64,000 nt of DNA, from positions 620,001 to 684,000 of the forward strand of contig CP021229.1 in the NCBI GenBank assembly GCA_003999685.1, written 5' to 3'. This stretch comes from Taiwanofungus camphoratus (taxonomy: Eukaryota; Basidiomycota; Agaricomycetes; Polyporales; Taiwanofungaceae). Below, one piece after another: positions 55,549-64,000 of this stretch. The translations under genes were made by a program, and so were the position numbers. Within the stretch, counting starts at the first letter, position 1. Each line of letters starts with the position of its first letter. The notes below the pieces were generated by a model. It had not been told where the DNA came from and searched no databases. It saw only the letters and a program-made list of their open reading frames with translations.

Positions 55549-58500
55549 TCACAGCAGCCCTATGCCGCCATGCATCATACGCATATGATCATAAACATCT
55601 TCTCCAGTGGTGAAAGTAGCAAGACATGACCAACATATGTGCGTCTTGCATCGAACGCAGGTCATATGGTTACAACCGGCAGCCCGCTCGATGGGCACCT
55701 TACAACTAGGACAATTCTTGACATCGTGACTCTTCTTCCATTCTTCGAATAATTTGTCATCCTTTTCAGGGTCGGGACAGGAAACGTCTTCGTGGTACTC
55801 GACGTGGCAATTTGGACATATACGGGTAAGACAAGATGGACATTGCAATACTGTATCAGAGCGCCCTGTCCGGTATATCTGCGGACAGTCTGGGGTTGGG
55901 CAATAGTGAAATTCGGAGGGTCGTGATTGCACGTAGGCCGTGAACGAAGCCTGGATGACAGCTTCGAAGTCGTTTGTCGAGAGCAGCTCCTGTGCAGTTG
56001 CTAACGGGATAGACTGCGTACAAGTAGCTTCATCTCCTAGGCATGTCAGAGGAAACACCTTGTTGTCCACAGCTGCAATCAAATAATTTGACAGACAAGA
56101 CTGGCACCAAGAATGACCACACTCCAGCGTCACCGGGGAGGAAACCTCATCGAAACAGACGGGACATTCTACCTCATGTCGATGTCTTTCACCGACATGA
56201 CGTTGTCGAGCGTGAAGGACGGCAAGCTGGGCTGATTTATAGATGTCTTCGTCACCGCGGACTTTCAGAACACGGCTGCGGAGGTCTATGAAGACATTCT
56301 CATTCCCATATTGTCGTTGTAGCTTCGCCAAATCTGAACTCATAAAGAGTCCGATCAGCCTTCCGCCCAGAGGAATGCTGCGCAGTCTCTGTGATCGCAG
56401 AGATGCAACTTTAGCTAGGATGGCAGACTGAACAATTAGGCGCTTCGACGCGGGCCCGAAGACTGAGAGTGTCCGCCTCCGTGGATCGCGATTGATCATG
56501 ACGCCTGGATTATTGTGCTCGAGGTCGTCCAGGTACATGATGCCTGCACGCCTGCTGAAAAAGCCGTCCCAGATGATCTCACCGTCTTGCTTGATTCTTT
56601 CTCCCTTCAGAAGCCGTTCAAAAGCCGCCTTTACTTTGATGAGAGACTTCATATCTTCGGACGCGAGCTTGATGGTCACGGGGACCGCGGCACCTAGACC
56701 AGGTCTCCTGTCCTGTACAGAGAGGCTACTGCCAGTCTCTTTATCACAGATATACGAGCGTAGAAGATGGACGTCGCTAGCCAGGGTATCAAAGACGTCG
56801 GAAGGAAGAGCGTATGTTAAAGTCTTGACATGTCTAGCGAACAGCCTATTGTCGCCGAAGAAACGTTGTCGCTTTCCGTGCAGACTTTTGCAGAAGTTCG
56901 CTGCGACACTTGACTTGGCAAAGTGTGCCCATGCGCGGACTAAACCACGTTTATAAGGTGGCGGGAGGACGTTAAAGGTGATGAGTTCTCCAAAGCCTTC
57001 CACAAGATTTCGCAGACCCTTAAGAGCTCCTTGCAAGGATTGGTACTTGGGTCGTTCCAGCATGCATCCCTCATTCTTTCCGAACATTTCAAGATCTCTA
57101 GCTTGTGCATCCGGAGGAAGACCGCGGAAACGAACGTTGTATGACCCCACCGTAGGAATTCCTTCGTAAAGTTCAGCTGTAACCAAGAAGCCTCGAAGAT
57201 CTACGCCGCTGGCATTCGCAACTGCTTTATTTGCAAGCGCTTCGGTTGGGTAGCCCGCAAACCCCGTCTTGTGGGGAGATGCGAATTCCAAAAAGACATC
57301 GCCATCATGCAGCGTCCCTTTTCCCAACGAGGTCGATTTGAAGGAAGCAAGCTGAACAGATACAGTACTGTCAAATATACAACCACCATTGAGAGCAGAA
57401 GCGGCCCGTGAGGCGTCATCGTGGTTGGTGAAAGTCACGCGAGCCGTCACAGCCGTTCCATTCGTCTTTGTCTGCTCAGTCATTTGAACGGTCACAACCT
57501 CCCCGAACGGCTCCAGCGTGGCAGTTATATCCGCTGGTGTCACATGACAGGGTAGGTTCTTGACCAGAACTTGACGAGATTCAAAACCAGTTACCAGCCT
57601 TTGCACCTCGAATCCCGGTCCGAAGGTCACTTTCGTTGAATCTAGAACCGTGAGATTCATTGTTTCTAGCGGAGCCTTATGAGCGTTTGGAGCTGCAGTG
57701 TCTGATATCTTCTGATTACATGACTTCGATAAGGCGATCATTTGAGATGGCATCTGGAGCACTCACTTCTAGACCCAGACCCGGAGGAACAAGAGGAACA
57801 TTGGAATTTGACTTGAGACAGGACGATTCCGGCGCTCTCATTTGCCCCTCCTTGTGTTTGTCATTGCAAACGCCAGAGATACGCCCTGAACACTTCGGAT
57901 CCTCAGATCGTCTCAAACCCCGAGTTGTCGATTGCTCTAACATCTCTACCAGCCGATTTAGCGGGCGACCCTGATCAAAATTGCGTGATAAATTTTGATG
58001 GTTGAAGAGTCTACAATTGACCGTACACTCACAGTATCCTTGTCATGGTTGCGACGGGTAATATTATGTTCATCCGCCTTCTGGGACTGGTTGCGGGCGT
58101 TCGCTCCCTCCGAGCGCTTCGGAGGTTCTCCTTCTCGATGAGAATACTTACAATGATTCCTGAAACAGCGTCCGCGTAAAAAATCGAGGCAGATGTCTGC
58201 ATGATCCTCCTCGTGTGGCAGAGTTAGGGATGTATTAGATGTGTGAGGAGAGGCCTGCGAAGAGGAAGTTGACTATACACGATGGATTTAGAATTGCAGC
58301 AACGCATCCCACATGACCACTCACAAACGAATGGTACGTAGTATCCGACGCGGAGCCCTCCACCTCACGGCTTGGTGGGCCCGCCGCAGTTTTGAAGCCG
58401 ACACCATCATTTGAATTCTCGGAGCCATCTTTCCCAGACGAAGGCGGGGGGGCAGATCGCGATTGAGGTGGACGTCGTTGCTCGAACCGATGTCCTTTGG

Positions 58501-61198
58501 TAGGTCGTGCCACCTTTCCATCGGATGATGCATTCGACCTGCCTTCTGTGATCACTTCCATGGATCCAGGGCGCTCACTTTGAGCATCAGTGTTTGCTTG
58601 ACGGTTTGGAGTGTCTGCTGCAGCAGTCGTTTGCTTCTTGAACACTGATTGGCAAGCCCGAAGCATCATAGCAAAATTTTCACTTACTCGATCGCTGTTC
58701 TTTCCATCCTTGGACTGGTCTGGCGCTCGTAAAATAGATGATCTACATCCCAACGAAAATCGTAAGTCATCCGAGGGGCCGTATGTGTTGGGAATGGTGC
58801 CCAAACCTATCATGGCTTTTCGACTTATCTCCAGGGCCCGCATGCTTTGATGTACCTTCTACAGTCTCCACTTTCCCCGATCGCCGATGCTCAGGGGGAA
58901 CATTGATTGCTTTTCCTGCTGAAGGCGAGGTGGACTTGTCCTCCTGCATGACGATAAGGCAACGACTCTGCGAAGAAGTTAAACACAATCGCGGCACCTT
59001 AGAAACTTCGGAGGATGAGCGAGACGGCCGGTCTCTTGACGACGGCGCTTGCTTTCTAGGGGTCGAATTTCTACTAGATTCCGCCACAGTAGGGGTAGGC
59101 GCCGGGTGTGAATTGTCTCTAGGTGGGTGAAAGTACCGGCACAGCGCGCCCTTCCCACATCTGTTTTCCATATAGTTCCTACAGATTTCTTTCTGTACAT
59201 GACTGGGCGCTTTTTGCTGGTGAAGGAGCAGTAAAACCTCAGTGCGTACTGCTTTCGGGTTATTGATGTTATGCATACCTGAGGAGGTTGGACGTCATCT
59301 GAGCTACTCGCTGGTACATGCGGCGACGAACGAGATGAAGGCTGAAGGCGCTTATGAATCGACATGGATCCTCTATAGGAGATCGGCAACTTACCTGAGT
59401 AGATGCGGGGACAGACTGCACAGTGACAGAGCGCTCAGATGTCACACGTTTATGCAAAAGGCGACAGCGTCGGCCTTGCGGACAGGTGCCGTTCTGGAAT
59501 GCGGGACAAATTCCGGGCTCCGTCTTTCCGTCTGGTGGCGCAAGGCTTTCGGATTCCAGAGTCGTGGCAGCATTGCCAGATGCATGATGAGGAGGCTGGT
59601 CCGTCAGGTGGTTTTTGTCAGAACTCTGGGGTTCCGCTCGTTTGCTCCGGAGGGCCTGGTTTTGAGACGGATATTTCGGCGCCCATCCGCCACCAGTGCT
59701 CACTTCACTTGTCGGCGCCCGCGACAATGTTGTTGTCTCGAGATTAGAGGGGACGGAAATACCATCCTTCAAGTGCACATGGATGTGGCGGCAGCGATCT
59801 CTCCATCTGCAAACACCTTTTTGGTAATCCCGACAGATTTCATTAATTTTCTGCGAAAGAACCTTCCGTGAGTAATTCTCAAAGGGAGGGGCAGGCCAAT
59901 AGGCTCACCCTGGAAGGTCGATTATCATCTATCTTCTTGAGCATTGCTTCGTCAAGTTCGAGCACTGAATTCGTATGTTGTTTGAACTGCGTCTCAGAGC
60001 TTGTCGGCCTCCGCGGCAGAGAGGAGGGAAGAGGGGGGGCCGCTGACGCGCTGACGCCGTTCGCAACAGGTTGGGACTGAGGCAGATGTCTAGTTTCATG
60101 CTCATTTTGAGCAGCAGGGATGCTCGCGGCACGAGACTGTGTCCATGATGAGGAAGGCGATGAGGTGGCCTGCGAATCTGTAGCCAGGTCGCGCTCAGAC
60201 AGTACATGTCTTCGGCGACATTGATCGCCCCATGTGCATGTACCACGTTTGAAATAGATACATTCTTGGTCGTGCTTCTACGAGGAATGTAAGACTGGTC
60301 AGTATCTAGGACGTCAGGAGACCAGACCTGAGCAACTCACCGCAGACGGGCGGTTGGGTACAGGAATCTTTGGCGCCGTTCCATCACCTTGTGGCGGAGT
60401 GTTCTGACCGTCTGGGCATCTTTCACTGTGATGTTGGTTGTGAGGGTATTGCACAACTGAAATCAGATGGATTTTGTCGAACCGATCGGTGTAGCATATG
60501 TTTGTAGGTTCCTGAAGTTGTTCCGACTTTGAAGGAAGGCTTCCCAAATAGTCAGGCGTGGTGACCTTCCGAGGATACTGGTGAAATGGTCAGGCACCAT
60601 TCACGGCGGAGGTCATATTGTAGACTCACATTTCTTGTGAGTGGATGGTACCGGCTACAATCCTTTCCTGCAGAACAGCGCCCGTTCATATAATCTCGAC
60701 ATAGGGGTCGAGCGGCATTGCGGATAGACTTCACAGGTTTGTTCAAAGAACAGAGGTTAATACACCGATAACTAACAAATAATGACGGTCACCTCTGGCC
60801 CATGATGCCCCTGACCGTCACTGAGAGACCTTGGGTTTGTATCCATGTCCGTCCTCCCCTTCAGATTCTCCAATAGATCTGCGGCCGTCAAAACGGTATT
60901 CTGACAGGCAGACGCTGCCTGAGACTGAGGAATGGGTGGAGACGACTAAAGACCAAAGACCAAAGTAGAGTTAAGGTTGGTCCGCGAGAAGCCCAGCTCC
61001 GACACATACATATGGGTTTGTTGAGGCGGCCCGCAACGGACAAGCCACGGATGGTAACACCCTGTTTCCGTGGCCTGAATCTTCTTGCTTAGTACCGGAT
61101 CCTTCTGGGGTTGACGCAGAAACCGGCCACTTCCCCTTCGCGGGGTTGTCGATTGCTCCCGGATTACGAATTGCAGTTCGAGTATTTCCTTGCGCCAT
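55549..61198 (-). CDS. CCCH zinc-finger / RRM-like / RBR-type E3 ubiquitin ligase, 12 exons
   Basis: Predicted exons (minus, 5' to 3'): 61198-61010, 60945-60793, 60728-60630, 60577-60341, 60277-59909, 59850-59395, 59341-59279, 59216-58807, 58742-58325, 58254-58033, 57970-57767, 57711-55549. Together they give about 1,660 aa. All 11 introns are GT-AG, 52-70 bp, and keep the frame; ten fall between codons. Six CX7CX4-5CX3H fingers lie near residues 124-142, 232-250, 355-373, 464-482, 534-552 and 820-837. An RRM-like fold is at about 986-1055. The last 205 residues form RING1-IBR-RING2, with the probable thioester cysteine at about 1620 in AAGCNHMTC. RBR ligases pass ubiquitin from E2 to their own cysteine and then to substrate; CCCH and RRM modules usually bind RNA. 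Substrate is unknown. A 51-nt in-frame GT-AG stretch (58637-58687) may be an optional intron. The first two exons are the least certain. Confidence 0.82.
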
Positions 61199-62104
61199 AG
61201 TCTCTCGAGGTCAATATGGCCTATACGACATTAAGCATTTGCAGACAAGAGCGCCTGAGACAGCAGAGGCAGTCGTGTCTCACCGGTGCCGAAAGACAGA
61301 TGATCATATTCAAAGAGTCACTGGCAAGTTCACTACACACGCCGGCCCCAACCAAGTACTCCTCGAATTCCCCGATATGCTCAGACTGGCGGCTTATCCC
61401 GCGCCTCCCCAAAACAAGTTCCTTTGTCTTTGCTTGCTGAGACAAGTCTCGATCTGCTAGTACTGGAATAACTTTCCTTCCGCCCCAATTTGATATCAAT
61501 CTTTGTCTTTTCTGGAGAACAAAGGAAAAACAACATGTGGAAAGGGCACAGCGTGGCAAATGATATAAATCCTAAGTACTCAGTTTGGAATGCTACTCCG
61601 ATTCGAAACCGCAGCCATCCGTATCATAAGAATACATTGGTTCTGTCACCACAAGAGCAGTTCGGACCCGCACAAGACCGAGATATAAGCATGGTACCGA
61701 CGCAATGCGGTAGCACGCAAAAGATGCTACAGGAGTCATGCGAAGTGCACGGTTGAATATCCTGAACGCTGTGAGGGCGATAAGTGACGATTGGCTTCCC
61801 TGACAGATCAAGATCTTGAGCATGTCTAGGAACGAGAACCAGTGCTCAATCTTGGGCATCAGGAATAAGACAGCGCTTCACTATTTGGGCTACAGAGCCT
61901 GTCGGGTATGCGAGAGATGCGAGTACGAAGGCGCCGAGGGGAAGGGAGACAGGTAGCATGGTCAGGATCACACGTGAGCAATCTTGGTGGTAGATTAGAC
62001 AGTGGGGGACAAGCAGTTGGCCGAGAGCCTTGACACCCGACACGGTAGAGCTCACTGGAAACACGTCACGGAAGTCAGCTCTCAAGGCGTAAGAACCCAC
62101 GCAC
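61199..62104. other. Intergenic region between the Kar5-like and RBR genes
   Basis: About 900 bp with only short, unconvincing open frames on either strand. It must hold the 3' UTR of the Kar5-like gene and the promoter of the RBR gene. No tRNA or repeat was recognised. Confidence 0.5.
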
Positions 62105-64000
62105 TTACTTTTCAGAATCTAGATGGCGCGAAGGGGTAGGATTGACGCCAGGCAGCCATCGCTTGATTGATATCAACAAGATGATAGCGCTCTGCAGCCA
62201 AGATGGCGGAAGCGCGACACGTCAATATCAGAGCAAGTAGCAAAACCAAAACTGACCATGATTGAAGAGAAACTAGTCTGGAGTATGTAACAGATGACAC
62301 GGCCGACAGCGACGAGCATGCGAAAAACAGGGAGTTGAGCCAGGTACTCGAGGTGGACCGGGTCGACTACGGCGTGCGGTTGGTATTTCCAACTGAGCGC
62401 GAAAAAGCTTATAGAGCGGACTCACGGCGCAAGCTCATCTTCAGTAGATACGTCGTGGCCCACTTTCCCCAGGTCAGCCAGTCCAAACCTAAATTAATAC
62501 CGACAGCCGTCCTTATTAACGATTCTTTGACAGCCGCGGCGGTGCTGTTAATACTCTCTATTTCTGCATGCGTTTTGTTAGTGAGCTCTGAAAGAGTGTC
62601 TACGAGCTTCATAACAGAATCGGAAGCTTCTATTTGAGCACGCTGCGCCAATTCTGCCTGTTGGACGTCTATGTTGAGTTGAGCAGCAGCTTGAGATGCA
62701 GCAGCGATCAGGTAGATAACGGACTAGATTACGTCTGAGTCATCAAGAGCAGCGCAATGAGAAGCGAATTGACCTGGTGCATGGCTTCGACGTCGTCCCC
62801 GACAAGCATTAGGCTCGTGCGAGTCGCATCCTCCGGCATTTGTCAATAGGAAGCACAGATATGTGTAGTAACAACTTGTATACTCACTGCAATATCCAAC
62901 ATACCTTGGAATTGTTCTCTGCCGAGAGAAAGAACCATATCAAGTTCGGAACGGAGGTACCGTTCCATTGTCGGGACTAAAGAAGCCAGCGAGGCGGCAT
63001 GCTTGATCCTCTTCGTCAGTTCAGCTCTTCTACCCAGAATAAGAAGGCATACACGCTCCGCCAGAGATTCAATTGCTGTGTCAGTCTGTATAAAGACAAA
63101 TTTCAAATGAACAATCAATGAGAAAAGAATTCGGTGGCGACCGACCCGTGAGATCATTAGTAATTGATCTTCTTCACTTCGCTGCCGCAAGGTAGACAGG
63201 GAGCTCCTGAAAAGATCAAATATCTCCAGAAGCGAAGGTGTCAGTAAGTATGCTCATGCTTCGAGACTCATGGCAGCTGAATAGTCACCTCCCGAACACC
63301 GATCCGCACGTCATCAACCAAGGCTGATGAGACCGACTTGATGCCTGTCGTTGAAGAGCGAAGATCATCCAAGACGTTTCCCATGGCCTGAAAGCAATTC
63401 TGAGTACCATCGGATGATCGATGATGATGCACTCCGACTACCTGCAAGAATCGTTGTGAGTCAAGTTGAACAGCCTGCATCACTTTTTCACGATCCGTGA
63501 GGTGTCTGATTAGGGCTAGCTTCTCGATTGTCGCATTTTTATAGATTTCCCTTGCAGTGTCTGATATGAGTATCAGGACCGCATATATCACAACAAGACG
63601 ATCAGAGACATCCCAATATCATTCCAACGTCGAAAGGCAAAACATAACTGTGCTAAAAATGATAAAATCAATTTTCCAACCAACTACATCAAAGTCATAA
63701 GAACAGCACTCACGGACTTCGCGAAGGTATCCAGAATAACTTGACCAGTACTGTGCACTTCGAGATAGTGCCCTTAAGTTATCAACACAGATCAGCATGT
63801 GATCGCGCGCATATATAAGGACGAAGAAACACACTCTACACAGTCTCGAGGCGATTCTTTTGATCCAAAGCTACTCGTCGTGTCCGACACATGAGCATAC
63901 GACTCGCATTCTAAAGGTGTTGAATGGTGCGTGGCAGTAGCAAGCTCACAAAGAGTCATGGAGATTGCGGCTGTATCAGAATCAGCAAATCGATTGCTTC
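62105..64000 (-). CDS. Kar5/Tht1-like nuclear fusion protein, 5' end beyond the window
   Basis: Predicted exons (minus): beyond 64000-63835, 63772-63714, 63652-63610, 63550-63442, 63387-63289, 63223-63146, 63085-62888, 62830-62774, 62723-62489, 62420-62257, 62191-62105 (TAA). The early Cys-bearing stretch (MTLCELATA...TPLEC...RDCVE) runs into SAQYWSSYSGYLREVPQLC, which resembles the Kar5/Tht1 family of nuclear-envelope proteins needed for nuclear fusion in mating. Long amphipathic and coiled-coil-like segments follow, then two hydrophobic stretches near the C-terminus, the last being SAIILLISI followed by a basic tail. Splice borders are GT-AG and about 50-68 bp. The one at 62421-62488 is the weakest: several donors are possible and an unspliced frame is open for part of the way. 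The start and signal peptide are outside the window. Confidence 0.7.

Noticed and set aside
55549-57762. The 737-codon RBR frame as a complete gene
   Set aside because: Its first 17 codons fall inside a good 55-bp intron, and the exons upstream join it in register with zinc-finger coding sequence.
61490-61756. Small plus-strand gene in the intergenic region
   Set aside because: It has no domain, no homology that I recognise, and no splice or promoter context; it is probably chance.

Overview
The window looks like part of an agaricomycete (basidiomycete) fungal genome. The host genes on the right have many short exons and GT-AG introns of about 50-70 bp. One encodes a Kar5/Tht1-like karyogamy protein and one a large CCCH/RBR protein. 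The retroelements are Ty3/Gypsy and RNase H-bearing LINE types. No bacterial or phage features were seen.

Layout. (1) 1-5366: the 3' half of a plus-strand Ty3/Gypsy element (the 'outer' copy): end of pol, an antisense accessory gene, a polypurine tract, and the first 864 bp of its 3' LTR. (2) 5367-48846: a head-to-tail array of the same family in the opposite orientation, with five LTRs of 1,607 bp and four internal regions of about 8.86 kb at a period of about 10,468 bp. The array sits inside the outer 3' LTR and is bordered by a 4-bp duplication, CCGA (5363-5366 and 48847-48850). (3) 48851-49594: the other 744 bp of the outer 3' LTR. (4) 49595 to about 52480: a 5'-truncated minus-strand LINE that the outer element had entered. 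The nest is therefore LINE, then outer Gypsy, then Gypsy array. (5) 52950-64000: three host genes: a Pro/Ser-rich protein (+), a 12-exon CCCH/RRM/RBR ubiquitin-ligase-like gene (-), and a Kar5-like gene (-) running off the right edge.

Each array unit (minus strand) reads 5' LTR, a tRNA primer site 4 nt inside, a 977-aa Gag-protease frame, a -1 slippery heptamer at the Gag stop, a 1,284-aa Pol frame (RT, RNase H, integrase), then a 2 kb tail, the polypurine tract and the 3' LTR. The tail is not empty. On the opposite strand it holds an intron-containing accessory gene with a Cys-rich motif and its own AATAAA, and the adjacent LTR has a TATA box pointing towards it. This antisense gene, an internal second copy of the polypurine tract within pol, and the LTR-sharing array are the most notable observations.

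The array is very young: its LTRs and units are almost identical. The outer copy differs from it by roughly 2-4% in the LTR and about 1% in Pol residues. Three of the four units look whole at the ORF level; the second has about one break in pol. All comparisons were made by eye.
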